Source of the DNA: Saprospiraceae bacterium
Lineage (GTDB): Bacteria > Bacteroidota > Bacteroidia > Chitinophagales > Saprospiraceae
DNA length: 64,000 bases
Assembly (NCBI GenBank): GCA_016710625.1
Contig: JADJVK010000006.1
Span: 1-64,000, forward strand
Reading direction: 5' to 3'
Positions within the stretch are counted from its first letter, which is position 1. Each line of letters opens with the position of its first letter. The notes beneath the pieces were generated by a model. That model worked only from the letters and a program-made list of their open reading frames with translations, did not search any database and had not been told where the DNA came from. This document shows, in pieces, positions 19,914 through 28,868 of this stretch. Position numbers and translations under genes: made by a program.

Positions 19914-19944
19914 TTGAAATTAGAATTAATTTATTTTATCTTTG
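19914..19944 (+). promoter_or_regulatory. Bacteroidota-type promoter for the LysM gene
   Basis: TTG at 19914-19916, a 20-nt spacer, then TATCTTTG at 19937-19944, an exact match to TAnnTTTG. The transcription start should fall near 19950, leaving a leader of about 12-20 nt before the ATG. This also rules out the TTG at 19942 as the gene start. Confidence 0.85.
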
Positions 19945-19962
19945 CAAAAAATATACTTCAAT

Positions 19963-20970
19963 ATGGTTTTAATGAAAAGAATATTATTTTTTTCTATTTT
20001 TTTGAGTGTTGTTCATTGCATAAATGCTCAAAGTGTGGGGGTATTGAGTTTTAAAGACTCAATAGAAGTGAGGTTGATTGAGAATAGAAAATTTCTTTTT
20101 CATAAGACACTTCCTAAACAAACTTTATTCTCCATTTCTAATTTTTACGGTGTCAGTGTAGATGACATTTTCGCATTGAACCCTGATATTAAAGAAAAGG
20201 GATTGACTATTGGTCAAATGGTTAAAATAGATTTACCAGAAAAGGCGATTATCAAATATAGAAAAAAAGGATTTTATCGATGGAAACATGCTCCAATTGT
20301 CTATGAAGTGGTCAGTGGTGATAATTTATTCAAAATTTCTAAAGAGTATTTCGAAGAACCAATGGATTCTGTGCTTAGTTTTTCGAAGAAGAAAGACAAA
20401 ACCATTCATGATGGGGAAAAACTTGTCATTGGTTGGTTGGATGTGAAAGGTATTCCAGATTCGCTGCATGTTAAAGTAAAGACAAATAAATCTGTTGCGG
20501 TACTGAAAGATAAGGAACAAACTGCAAAAGAGATTTTTGAAAAGCAAATAACTAAAGAAAGTGTCAAAAAAATAGTTGAACAGAAGAGTGCGATTGCCAA
20601 AACTGTCAATTCGAAAAAAGACACTTTGAAGAAAGAAACTGCAAAGCAAAACCTACCAAAAAAGGATACGGTTGTGGTCATACCTGTGGTAGAATATGTT
20701 GAATATCAGACCCAAGGAGTTGCATCTTGGAGTAAAAGTAATTACCAGAACAACGATCTATATGTTTTGCACCGAAAAGCACCGATAAATTCCTATATAG
20801 AAATCAATAATCCCATGAAACGAAAGACGACTTATGCAAAAGTAATTGATAGGATTCCTGATGGAACGAACACCGATGTAGAAGTTGTTTTATCGCCTGC
20901 AACCGCAAAAATGCTGGGAGCAAGAGACCCAAAATTCTTTGTTAAAATCAAATACAAAATTAAAAAATAA
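19963..20970 (+). CDS. Secreted protein with LysM domains and a C-terminal RlpA-like double-psi barrel
   Basis: Probably a peptidoglycan-binding envelope protein. The signal peptide ends V-H-C-I-N-A-Q. A first LysM-like domain covers about 45-100 (T-L-P-K-Q-T-L-F-S-I-S-N-F-Y-G-V then L-N-P-D-I). A second (about 115-160) reads V-V-S-G-D-N-L-F-K-I-S-K and is degenerate. A long Lys-rich linker follows, then a domain (about 240-330) with T-Q-G-V-A-S-W-S, L-Y-V-L-H-R-K-A-P and K-V-I-D-R-I-P-D-G, as in the double-psi beta barrel of RlpA. The usual catalytic Asp/His pair of lytic RlpA is not obvious, so activity is doubtful. ATG 19963 or 19972 both fit the promoter. cbs starts 10 nt downstream. Confidence 0.78.
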   Translation: MVLMKRILFFSIFLSVVHCINAQSVGVLSFKDSIEVRLIENRKFLFHKTLPKQTLFSISNFYGVSVDDIFALNPDIKEKGLTIGQMVKIDLPEKAIIKYRKKGFYRWKHAPIVYEVVSGDNLFKISKEYFEEPMDSVLSFSKKKDKTIHDGEKLVIGWLDVKGIPDSLHVKVKTNKSVAVLKDKEQTAKEIFEKQITKESVKKIVEQKSAIAKTVNSKKDTLKKETAKQNLPKKDTVVVIPVVEYVEYQTQGVASWSKSNYQNNDLYVLHRKAPINSYIEINNPMKRKTTYAKVIDRIPDGTNTDVEVVLSPATAKMLGARDPKFFVKIKYKIKK

Positions 20971-20980
20971 GCTATTTTCC

Positions 20981-22339
20981 ATGAATATCTGTAATAATAT
21001 TTTAGAAACAATAGGGAATACTCCTTTAGTAAAACTTAATAAAATCTGTAAGGATTTGCCCTGTACAGTTTATGCAAAAGTGGAATACTTCAATCCTGGC
21101 AACTCGGCGAAAGACCGTATGGCAGTGAAAATGATAGATGATGCTGAAAAAGCTGGTTTGCTAAAACCTGGTGGTACCATCATCGAAGGGACTTCTGGAA
21201 ATACTGGGATGGGTTTGGCTTTGGTAGCTTGCATAAGAGGATACAAATGTATTTTTACTACAACTGACAAGCAATCGAAAGAAAAAGTAGATATCTTGAA
21301 GGCGATGGGAGCAGAAGTAATCGTTTGCCCCACTGCAGTAGCACCAGAAGACCCTAGATCCTATTATTCTGTTTCTAAAAGATTAGCAAAAGAGACTCCG
21401 AACTCATTTTATGTCAATCAATACGATAATTTATCCAATCGCCTAGCCCATTACGAACAAACTGGTCCAGAAATTTGGGAACAAACCGATGGAACAGTTA
21501 CCCATCTGGTGGTTGGTTCTGGAACAGGGGGAACAATAGTTGGGACTGGCAAATATTTGAAAGAAAAAAATCCAAATATTAAAGTTTGGGCGATTGATAC
21601 CTTTGGTTCTCTTTTGAAAAAATATCATGAAACGGGTATTTTGGATGAAAAAGAGGCATATGCTTATATTACAGAAGGCATTGGAGAAGATTTTGTGCCT
21701 CAAAATTACGATATGCAATATATCGATCATTTCGAAAAAGTGAGCGATAAGGATGGGGCAGTTTATGCTAGAAAATTAGCCAAAGATGAGGCGATTTTTG
21801 CTGGATATTCTGCTGGCTCTGCCATTGCTGGTTTGTTACAAATGAAAGAACAATTGAAGCCAACGGACAGAGTGGTTGTCATCTTACATGACCATGGAAG
21901 CAGATATGTAGGAAAAATTTTCAATGATGATTGGATGAGAGAAAGAGGATTCTTAGACGAAGATTTGAGGGTGAAAGATTTAATTTCTGTGAAAAAAGAC
22001 AATCATTTTTATTTTGTCAACCAATCAAATACCGTTCGTCAAGCTTTCAATATGATGAAAGAGCACGATATCTCACAGATGCCAGTGATGGATGGGGATA
22101 AAATGGTGGGAGCGATTAGTGAGACCAGTGTTTTAGGTTTTTTATTGGAAAATCCGATGAATAATGCTGAAATATTAATTGAAAAAGTAATGAGTCAACC
22201 ATTCCCAATGGTAGAAGAATCGACTTATGTGAAAAATATTAGTGCATTGATATCTAAAGAAGTTCCTGCTGTGGTAGCAAAAGATATGGCTGGTTCATTA
22301 CATATCATAACGCAATATGATATCGTAAAAGCGATGTAA
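20981..22339 (+). CDS. cbs: Cystathionine beta-synthase
   Basis: PLP enzyme joining serine (or activated serine) and homocysteine, or making cysteine from related substrates. The 452-aa product has the fold-type II core: I-G-N-T-P-L-V-K-L, the PLP lysine K44 in G-N-S-A-K-D-R, the phosphate loop S-G-N-T-G-M-G-L-A and G-S-G-T-G-G-T. The C-terminal 115 residues form a CBS-domain pair (H-D-I-S-Q-M-P-V-M-D-G-D), a regulatory module that can bind adenosyl ligands. ATG 20981 is used rather than a longer frame that overlaps the LysM gene. The active-site details cannot separate CBS from a CBS-domain cysteine synthase; the domain layout favours CBS. Confidence 0.9.
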   Translation: MNICNNILETIGNTPLVKLNKICKDLPCTVYAKVEYFNPGNSAKDRMAVKMIDDAEKAGLLKPGGTIIEGTSGNTGMGLALVACIRGYKCIFTTTDKQSKEKVDILKAMGAEVIVCPTAVAPEDPRSYYSVSKRLAKETPNSFYVNQYDNLSNRLAHYEQTGPEIWEQTDGTVTHLVVGSGTGGTIVGTGKYLKEKNPNIKVWAIDTFGSLLKKYHETGILDEKEAYAYITEGIGEDFVPQNYDMQYIDHFEKVSDKDGAVYARKLAKDEAIFAGYSAGSAIAGLLQMKEQLKPTDRVVVILHDHGSRYVGKIFNDDWMRERGFLDEDLRVKDLISVKKDNHFYFVNQSNTVRQAFNMMKEHDISQMPVMDGDKMVGAISETSVLGFLLENPMNNAEILIEKVMSQPFPMVEESTYVKNISALISKEVPAVVAKDMAGSLHIITQYDIVKAM

Positions 22340-22341
22340 TT

Positions 22342-22926
22342 ATGCATGATATTGAGCCATATTATCGATGGAGAGGGGATTATATTGCCGATGAAGATAG
22401 CCGATCCCCATTTTATGGAAGGGAATACAGTGAATTTGAGTTCACAAATAAAATTTACAACCATTATATTCATCCTCAATGGGATGAGTTTGGGTCATTG
22501 ACATTATATACCAAGATATTATTTGTCGATTACGACGATCAATTTGCGATTTTTGAAATGATTGGAGAATGGAACGATGCCATTTATAATGATATCATGT
22601 ATTTCAAAAGAAATTTAATCAATGAATTGATTGATGAGTCGATTTTCAAATATATTATAATTTGTGAGAATGTATTAAATTTTCATTCATCTGATGATAG
22701 CTATTATGAGGAATGGTATGAAGACATCAAAGAGGATGGTGGATGGATTTGTTTCATCAATACATATAAACATGTAGAAGATGAAATGAAGAGTGGATTA
22801 TTGCAATATTTTGTTAATTTTGGAGAAATTTTTAGCGATATCAATTGGAGACCGCTAGCTCCAAATATACTATTTCAATTGATAGAACAATACATTCATT
22901 CTGGTGTTAAAAGATTAAGATATTAG
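22342..22926 (+). CDS. Conserved Bacteroidota protein of unknown function next to thyA
   Basis: A 194-aa acidic, aromatic-rich soluble protein: S-P-F-Y-G-R-E-Y-S-E-F-E-F near the start, then I-H-P-Q-W-D-E-F-G-S, L-F-V-D-Y-D-D-Q-F-A-I and E-N-V-L-N-F-H-S-S-D-D-S-Y-Y-E-E-W. I recall this as a conserved hypothetical of the phylum but know no function. It starts 2 nt after cbs and ends 3 nt before thyA, so the three are probably one transcript. No signal peptide or membrane segment. No catalytic motif is recognised. Confidence 0.75.
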   Translation: MHDIEPYYRWRGDYIADEDSRSPFYGREYSEFEFTNKIYNHYIHPQWDEFGSLTLYTKILFVDYDDQFAIFEMIGEWNDAIYNDIMYFKRNLINELIDESIFKYIIICENVLNFHSSDDSYYEEWYEDIKEDGGWICFINTYKHVEDEMKSGLLQYFVNFGEIFSDINWRPLAPNILFQLIEQYIHSGVKRLRY

Positions 22927-22929
22927 AAA

Positions 22930-23724
22930 ATGCAGCAGTACCATCAACTTTTACAACATATCATTGATAACGGCACTTTCAAGTCAGACCGAACTGGAAC
23001 TGGGACTTTTAGTGTGTTTGGCTATCAGATGCGATTCGACCTTTCTAAGGGATTTCCTATGGTTACCACCAAAAAATTGCATTTGAAATCCATTATTTAT
23101 GAATTGCTATGGTTTTTAAAAGGAGATACTAATATTAAATATCTCAAAGAAAATGGGGTATCTATTTGGGATGAATGGGCAGATGAAAAGGGGGATTTAG
23201 GACCCGTTTATGGCAAACAATGGAGAAGTTGGGCGACAAATTTTGGTAAAACGATAGACCAAATTCAAATTGCAATAGATACAATCAAAAACAACCCAGA
23301 TTCTAGAAGAATCATTGTGAATGCATGGAATGTTGGCGAGCTTTCGGAGATGGCATTGAGTCCTTGCCATTGTTTGTTCCAATTTTATGTAAATGATGGA
23401 AAATTGTCTTGTCAATTATATCAGCGATCTGCTGATGTGTTTTTAGGAGTTCCTTTTAATATAGCATCATATGCTCTATTGACGATGATGATGGCACAAG
23501 TTTGTGGACTAAAGCCAGGAGAATTTGTTCATTCTTTTGGAGATGTACATTTGTACAGCAACCATATCGATCAAGCCAAATTGCAGTTGACAAGAACACC
23601 GATTGAATTACCAACAATGGAAATAAATCCATCCATAAATGATTTGTTTTCTTTTGAATTTAACGATTTCGAATTAAAAAATTACCACCCACATCCTGCA
23701 ATTAAAGCTCCAGTTGCTGTTTAG
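22930..23724 (+). CDS. thyA: Thymidylate synthase
   Basis: Makes dTMP from dUMP using methylene-tetrahydrofolate. The 264-aa product is colinear with E. coli ThyA: S-D-R-T-G-T-G-T near the start, G-P-V-Y-G-K-Q-W-R, the nucleophile C146 in L-S-P-C-H-C-L-F-Q-F, Q-R-S-A-D-V-F-L-G-V-P-F-N-I, H-L-Y-S-N-H and the C-terminal A-P-V-A-V. Folate is the cosubstrate; folC lies further along (52420-53721) but is not linked. Confidence 0.97.
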   Translation: MQQYHQLLQHIIDNGTFKSDRTGTGTFSVFGYQMRFDLSKGFPMVTTKKLHLKSIIYELLWFLKGDTNIKYLKENGVSIWDEWADEKGDLGPVYGKQWRSWATNFGKTIDQIQIAIDTIKNNPDSRRIIVNAWNVGELSEMALSPCHCLFQFYVNDGKLSCQLYQRSADVFLGVPFNIASYALLTMMMAQVCGLKPGEFVHSFGDVHLYSNHIDQAKLQLTRTPIELPTMEINPSINDLFSFEFNDFELKNYHPHPAIKAPVAV

Positions 23725-23825
23725 TAGCTTATTGCAATAATTCGTAGAAATTATCAGTTGTAATCACTTTTTGGCTTCCAACAGGATAATTTGATAGAAA
23801 GGATTGTGGAAATTTTATAAAATAT

Positions 23826-23889
23826 GCCTAAAATTAAAAGTCAACTTTAAAATTTAAGCCTAAAATTAAAAGTTGACTTTAAAAATTCG
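23826..23889 (+). repeat. Two 32-bp direct repeats forming a hairpin between convergent thyA and sdaA
   Basis: Two tandem units start at GCCTAAAATTAAAAGT (23826 and 23858), each containing a near-palindrome AAAGTYRACTTT. The two units are also complementary to each other around that core (AAAGTCAACTTT with AAAGTTGACTTT), and ATGCC/GGCAT flank the pair. The structure sits between the 3' ends of convergent genes, so a bidirectional terminator is the simplest reading. There is no T tract longer than four. Confidence 0.6.
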
Positions 23890-23912
23890 GCATAAATTAG
23901 ATTTTTGATAAA

Positions 23913-25340
23913 TTAACACTCTGGTAAACTGATTGGAATATGTGTTGCCAAACCACCATCTGATGTTTCTTTATATTTAGAATTCATATCCAATGCTGTA
24001 GCCCACATTGTTTTGATGACACCATCCAAAGTTACTTTTGCTTTTGTAGGATCACTTTCTAAAGCCAGTTGGCTGGCTGTAATAGCTTTTATTGCTCCCA
24101 TTGTATTTCGCTCAATACAAGGTATTTGTACTAAACCACCAATTGGATCGCAGGTTAAACCCAAATGATGTTCCATTGCAATTTCAGCTGCCATGATGAC
24201 TTGTTGGACACTTCCACCCATACATTCAGTGAGGGCACCAGCTGCCATGGCTGAAGAAACACCGATTTCTGCTTGACATCCACCCATCGCTGCTGAAATG
24301 GTCGAACCTTTTTTGAAAATACTACCTATTTCAGCAGCAGTCATGATGAACTCCAGAATTTTTTTACTGGAATTGCCATCACAAAATGCAATATAATACA
24401 TCAAAACAGCAGGAATTACCCCAGATGCACCATTCGTTGGAGCAGTAACTACACGACCGAAAGAGGCATTTTCTTCATTTACAGCTAATGCAAAACAACT
24501 CACCCAATTCAAAACTTTTGAAAAATTATTGCCACTTTTTTCAATAATTTGTAACCATTCTTCAAAATTTTGATAGGACTGGTCTCCAATTAATTTTTGG
24601 TTTAAAGCTGCAGCTCTTCTTGTAACTTGCAAACCACCAGGCAATTCGCCAGTAGTATGACAACCTTTATAGATGCAATTTTTCATGGTTTCCCAAATTT
24701 TCAACACCCCACGAATTGTTTCTTTAGGGGACCTCCACGACTTTTCATTCTCCCAAATTATTTCAGATATTGACATCATATTGCTCAAACAATGATCTGT
24801 CAAGTCTTCTGCTTTATCAATTGGGAAAGGAAGTTTAACCTGTGCTACATTTTTTTCTGCATCGTCTTCAGCGACAACAAATCCTCCTCCAATGGAATAA
24901 TAGGTTTTTGCAAAGGTTTGTTTGTCAGTAGTTTCTGCAACAAATGTCAATGCATTTGGATGAAAAGGTAAAGATGCATCCATCAAGAAGACAATGTCAT
25001 TTAAGGGATTGAAATGGATAGATTTTTGGTGGTCAAGTATTAAAATTTTTGAATCTTTTATTTGTTTTATTGTTGAATCTACCTTTTCTGTATCAAAAGT
25101 AACTGGGTCTTCTCCCATCAATCCTAATTGGACCGCAATATCGGTGCCGTGACCAACACCTGTCTTCGCCAATGAGCCATATAATAATATTTGAAGGGAA
25201 GTTATACTATTTAAATCGTGAATTGCTGTCAGTTCGTTTAGGAATCTCAGAGCGGCTCTCCAAGGTCCTAACGTATGGGAGCTGGAAGGTCCAATCCCGA
25301 TTTTGAACATATCAAATACTGAAATTCTTTCTTCTATCAT
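23913..25340 (-). CDS. sdaA: L-serine ammonia-lyase, iron-sulfur type, single chain
   Basis: Deaminates L-serine to pyruvate and ammonia. The 475-aa protein contains both the beta-like N-terminal domain (F-K-I-G-I-G-P-S-S-S-H-T-L-G-P) and the alpha-like catalytic domain with V-T-A-P-T-N-G-A-S-G-V-I-P-A, M-G-G-C-Q-A-E-I-G-V and C-D-P-I-G-G-L-V-Q-I-P-C-I-E-R-N. The conserved cysteines are those expected to hold the 4Fe-4S cluster. It starts 4 nt after the polyprenyl synthase gene, so the two are co-transcribed. Confidence 0.95.
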   Translation of the reverse strand: MIEERISVFDMFKIGIGPSSSHTLGPWRAALRFLNELTAIHDLNSITSLQILLYGSLAKTGVGHGTDIAVQLGLMGEDPVTFDTEKVDSTIKQIKDSKILILDHQKSIHFNPLNDIVFLMDASLPFHPNALTFVAETTDKQTFAKTYYSIGGGFVVAEDDAEKNVAQVKLPFPIDKAEDLTDHCLSNMMSISEIIWENEKSWRSPKETIRGVLKIWETMKNCIYKGCHTTGELPGGLQVTRRAAALNQKLIGDQSYQNFEEWLQIIEKSGNNFSKVLNWVSCFALAVNEENASFGRVVTAPTNGASGVIPAVLMYYIAFCDGNSSKKILEFIMTAAEIGSIFKKGSTISAAMGGCQAEIGVSSAMAAGALTECMGGSVQQVIMAAEIAMEHHLGLTCDPIGGLVQIPCIERNTMGAIKAITASQLALESDPTKAKVTLDGVIKTMWATALDMNSKYKETSDGGLATHIPISLPEC

Positions 25341-25344
25341 TATT

Positions 25345-26316
25345 TTAGTTTTCTCTATTAAACAGATTTGTTGCTAATTGGATAATATCTTGCTTTTTAT
25401 TTTTATCTACATTAACTTTTTCCAAATAATCGAATGCGATTTTATAATAGTTTTGTTGGTATTCAAGTGCAAGTACTTGCACATTTAGTTCTTTGAAAAT
25501 TGCTGTAACAGATTGAATTTTAGTCTGTTCCTCTTCGTGGTCATATGCTTTGTTGATTCTTGAAATTTGAAAATCATTTGCATTTTGTAATGCTAAAAGA
25601 TGCAATAATGTTTTTTTATGATTCGAAATATCTCCACCTACTTTTTTCCCAAACTTAGTCGGATCTCCAAAAGTATCTAAAATATCATCTTGTATCTGAA
25701 AAGCAATTCCAATATTAACGCCAAATTGATACAAACATTTTGCATCAGAGTCATTTGCACCTCCTAAAATACCACCAATTTGCAGTGCAGCACCTAACAA
25801 AACTGCAGTTTTCAATTCTATCATTTTCAGATAATCGGCTATTTTTATCGAATTTGATTTTTCGAAATCCATGTCCATTTGCTGCCCTTCACAAACTTCA
25901 ATTGAAGTTTTGTTAAAAATAGAAATTATATTAGTTGCTTGATTATCAGCATTTTTTAATAAATATTCATAAACATAAATCAACATAACATCCCCAGAAA
26001 GTATGCCTGTGTTTGTATCATATTTTTCATGAAGAGTAGGCAATCCTCTCCTCAGTGGAGCATTATCCATGATGTCATCATGTACCAAACTGAAATTGTG
26101 AAACAGTTCGATAGCATAAGCACTGGGAATAACTTTCTGATAGTCAGTCTTGTAAAGCTGAGATGCCAAAATGCACAATAACGGACGAATTCTTTTCCCA
26201 CCTAAAGACATAATATATCTTATCGGTTCATATAACGAATTTGGTTGATTCGTTTTGAATTGATTATCAATATATTGTTCAATATCAAATAAAATATTTT
26301 GAATATTTTCATTCAT
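25345..26316 (-). CDS. Polyprenyl synthase (geranylgeranyl/farnesyl diphosphate synthase family)
   Basis: Trans-prenyltransferase condensing isopentenyl diphosphate onto an allylic primer. The family blocks are all present: G-G-K-R-I-R-P-L-L, first aspartate motif in S-L-V-H-D-D-I-M-D-N followed by L-R-R-G, and second motif in F-Q-I-Q-D-D-I-L-D with G-K-K-V-G-G-D-I. At 323 aa it is near the usual size. The residues before the first motif include F-H-N-F, which fits a medium chain product (C15-C20), but chain length is not safely read from sequence. It is the first gene of a two-gene unit with sdaA. Confidence 0.92.
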   Translation of the reverse strand: MNENIQNILFDIEQYIDNQFKTNQPNSLYEPIRYIMSLGGKRIRPLLCILASQLYKTDYQKVIPSAYAIELFHNFSLVHDDIMDNAPLRRGLPTLHEKYDTNTGILSGDVMLIYVYEYLLKNADNQATNIISIFNKTSIEVCEGQQMDMDFEKSNSIKIADYLKMIELKTAVLLGAALQIGGILGGANDSDAKCLYQFGVNIGIAFQIQDDILDTFGDPTKFGKKVGGDISNHKKTLLHLLALQNANDFQISRINKAYDHEEEQTKIQSVTAIFKELNVQVLALEYQQNYYKIAFDYLEKVNVDKNKKQDIIQLATNLFNREN

Positions 26317-26486
26317 AAATTGCTGAAATATTTTTGTAAAGTTAGTGGTTGAAAATTTAATTTTGTAGTACTTGATTTAGTGTTTTGATTATTTTATTAA
26401 GATTTTTTTTAATTTAATATTAATATATGATTATTTAATTGTTATAACCTATCTTTAATACATAAATAATTTCAAAATTAAATTTC

Positions 26487-27272
26487 ATGAAAAAAATTGC
26501 TTTATACCTTTGTTTGATTTATTGTTTTAGCTGTAAAAAATCAGGAGAATTTACAGTTGATTGTTTATCATCAAATCTCCAAAACGGAGTAATAGCATTT
26601 TATCCATTCAATAATGGAAGCATTATTGACGAATCACCTAATAATAATGATTTAAGTAATCTTACAGCCGCAAAAGACACTTTTGATAGAGTTGGAAATC
26701 CAAATTGTGCCTATTATTTTGATAATTCCACAGATAAAAAAGAGTTTTTAACAACAAAAAATGCTGGATTTCTAAATTCCCTATCAAAATTATCAATCTC
26801 TTTATGGTTATATCCAGATGATACTATCACTTCAAAATTGGGATATCAAATACTTTTGAGCAGAGTGATTCCATTTCGTTGTCCAGATAGAAAAGGTCAA
26901 TTTTGGTCTGTTGGATTATATGGTTGTAATTGACCATTTTTCGACACAATAATTGAAGGTTTAGTCAAATGCTCTAACAAACTTTAAACAAATGGTTGTC
27001 ATGGTGAAAAGAAAGCATGGGCTTATAAATGGCATCATCTAGTAGCTGTTAAAAATGATGATACCTATTCTATTTTTATTAATGGAACTTTAAATGAAAC
27101 AGATTCAGGTAATGCAAATTGTGGTGCAAATTATTCGATAGCTAAAGACATTGGAGATATGTTTATTGGGAAGTATTTTAATGGAATAATTGATGACATT
27201 ATTGTCTACAATAGAGCATTAACTCTACAAGATGTCAAAGAATTATATAATTTAAAACCCTGTTGCCAATAG
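26487..27272 (+). pseudogene. LamG-domain lipoprotein with two in-frame stop codons
   Basis: ATG 26487 opens a lipoprotein signal (C-F-S-C-K-K, lipobox cysteine near residue 16). The body is a concanavalin-like LamG domain: A-F-Y-P-F-N-N-G-S-I-I-D-E-S-P-N-N-N-D and L-S-I-S-L-W-L-Y-P-D-D. The frame meets TGA at 26931 and TAA about 50 nt later, yet the same frame then continues with good LamG sequence (W-H-H-L-V-A-V-K-N-D, F-I-N-G-T-L-N-E-T, I-D-D-I-I-V-Y-N-R-A-L) to TAG at 27270-27272. No frameshift is needed, so two substitutions look responsible and the gene is probably dead. The cleaved cell-surface product would bind carbohydrate or protein. Confidence 0.78.
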
Positions 27273-27371
27273 TTTTATATAAATTTAGATTTTTAAATGA
27301 TGGAATTTGACTTATTAATTATGAGAATTTATATATATCTTGCCAATAAATAGGATATAAACAGTAGAATT

Positions 27372-28408
27372 ATGGCAAATAGACGTTCATTTTTAAAATA
27401 TTCATTAGGTATTCCGTTTTTAAATTCGAATGCATTAAATAATTTATTTAACGATGGTTCAGTAACAAAACCAATAGTTGTTTCTACTTGGGATAGTGGA
27501 ATTCAAGCAAATAATGAGGCTTGGAAGGTTCTGTCAAAAAATGGATATGCCTTAGATGCGGTTGAAAAAGCAGCTAATGCCTTAGAAAATACAATCAATT
27601 GTTGTGTTGGACTGGGTGGGAATCCTGATAGAGATGGTTTTGTCACATTGGATGCCAGCATTATGGATGAAAAGTTAAATTGCGGTGCAGTAACTTTTTT
27701 AGAAAAGATTAAAAATCCTATTACTGTTGCCAGGCATTTAATGGAACATACTCCTCATGTAATGCTTTCTGGTGCTGGAGCACAACAGTATGCTCTTCAA
27801 AATGGTTTTGCATTGGAGGACGGAAAATTATCAGAAGATGCTAGAAAGACCTATCAAAATTGGCTTAAAAAATCGAATTACGAACCACAAATCAATATTG
27901 AGCAACAACAAGGATCTCGAGGAAATAAGGGTGGTCCGTTTGCACCTCCATTTTTGAAGACGGAAGTCCAAATCACGATACGATGGGAACGATTGCTTTG
28001 GATGCTAATGGAAGACTTGCTGGAGCCTGTACTACCAGTGGTATGGCTTTCAAATTAAGAGGTAGGGTAGGAGATTCTCCAGTTATTGGTGCAGGTTTAT
28101 ATGTGGATGGAGAGGTTGGAGCAGCCACTTCATCTGGCGTAGGTGAAGAAGTGATAAGGATTTGTGGCACACACCTTATTGTAGAATTAATGCGACAAGG
28201 TAAATCTCCATATAAAGCATGTAAAGAAGCCGTGATGCGGATTGTAAACAGAGATAAATCAAAGGCTGAAAAATTGCAAGTTGGGTTTATCGCCATCAAC
28301 AAAAAAGGGGAAGTTGGGGCATATGCTATTCAAAAAGGTTTTGCATATTCCATCACTAAATCGGATGATGGCGGCAAAGTATATCCATCAGAAAGTTTTT
28401 TTAAATAA
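27372..28408 (+). pseudogene. N-terminal nucleophile asparaginase (glycosylasparaginase family), one frameshift
   Basis: Family of self-cleaving amidases acting on glycosyl-asparagine or isoaspartyl peptides. The export signal has a twin-arginine-like N-R-R-S-F-L-K. The alpha part runs from T-W-D-S-G to P-P-F-L-K-T-E. The frame then breaks: S-P-N-H-D-T-M-G-T is readable only one base over, so one A is missing near 27964 (GGAAGTCC instead of GGAAAGTCC). The beta part begins at the catalytic Thr of H-D-T-M-G-T and continues with G-R-V-G-D-S-P-V-I-G-A-G, D-G-E-V-G-A-A-T-S-S-G and G-E-E-V-I-R. Repaired length is about 345 aa, normal for the family. With a single indel it could equally be an assembly error. 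Confidence 0.85.
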
Positions 28409-28432
28409 AAAAGCTGCCATGAAGCAGCTTTT
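28409..28432 (+). terminator. Hairpin terminator after the asparaginase gene
   Basis: AAAAGCTGC (28409-28417), loop CATGAA, GCAGCTTTT (28424-28432), directly after the TAA. A matching hairpin with a different core sits in the same place after the first sensor kinase (31770-31793), so it belongs to or borders the duplicated block. Confidence 0.75.
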
Positions 28433-28436
28433 CGTA

Positions 28437-28868
28437 TTTCTCTTTTATATAGAGGTTGTATATTCTTTTAAAAAAGAGAAAGTTTACGTGTTTTGAACTA
28501 ATGACTAAAAAAAGTATTCTCAGTTGTTATTATATTTAGTGTAAAGGGATATAATTTAAGGTTATATATAGTGAAAATAAGGTAAAGAAATTTGGGGAGG
28601 TTTAATGGTTAATATAATTTTTTTGTTTTTGATAATTAAATATTGTGTCTTTGTAATTATGCTACAAATATGTAGTAATTTAAAATAACAAAAGGTAGTC
28701 ATTTAGTGAGCTCCGAGAATTTTTGAGTGAAACCCCCTTTTCATTGAGTGAATGAATTTTCAAAAAAAATGTGGATAACTTTTATGGATGAAAATCACTT
28801 CTTTTATTGTTAAAGTTTTCTTAAATAAAGGAATGCAAATATATTTACCTAAGTATTCATAAAAGAGC
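28437..28868 (+). repeat. Leader block, copy 1, upstream of the first sensor kinase (no gene)
   Basis: This 430-nt stretch has no credible ORF. It is a diverged copy of 31798-32226. It opens with a perfect 10-bp inverted repeat (TTTCTCTTTT 28437-28446, AAAAGAGAAA 28472-28481). A possible promoter follows (TTTTG at 28621-28625, then TGTCTTTG at 28646-28653, 20 nt apart, one base off consensus). Three AGTGA repeats at 21-bp spacing lie at 28705-28751. By eye the last 190 nt differ from copy 2 at only about a dozen positions, which is tighter than the middle of the two coding regions. Confidence 0.8.
28705..28751 (+). promoter_or_regulatory. Three AGTGA direct repeats at 21-bp period (candidate LytTR sites), copy 1
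   Basis: AGTGA begins at 28705, 28726 and 28747, exactly 21 bp apart, each preceded by (A/T)TT(T/G). LytTR-domain regulators bind short direct repeats about two helical turns apart, and a LytTR regulator gene lies downstream at 35126. The last repeat ends 118 nt before the kinase ATG. Binding is inference from the geometry. Confidence 0.6.

Noticed and set aside
20885..20980. Longer start of cbs
   Set aside because: The extra 32 residues overlap the LysM gene and have no family similarity; ATG 20981 begins right at the conserved N-terminus.
26931..26990. Stop-codon reassignment to explain readthrough in the LamG gene
   Set aside because: The gene has both TGA and TAA in frame, and other genes in the window end with each of the three stops; no recoding is supported.
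28640..28770. Known riboswitch in the kinase leader
   Set aside because: The CCCCC and GAGCTCCGAG words do not form a pattern that I can match to a named riboswitch, and the AGTGA spacing suits a protein site better.
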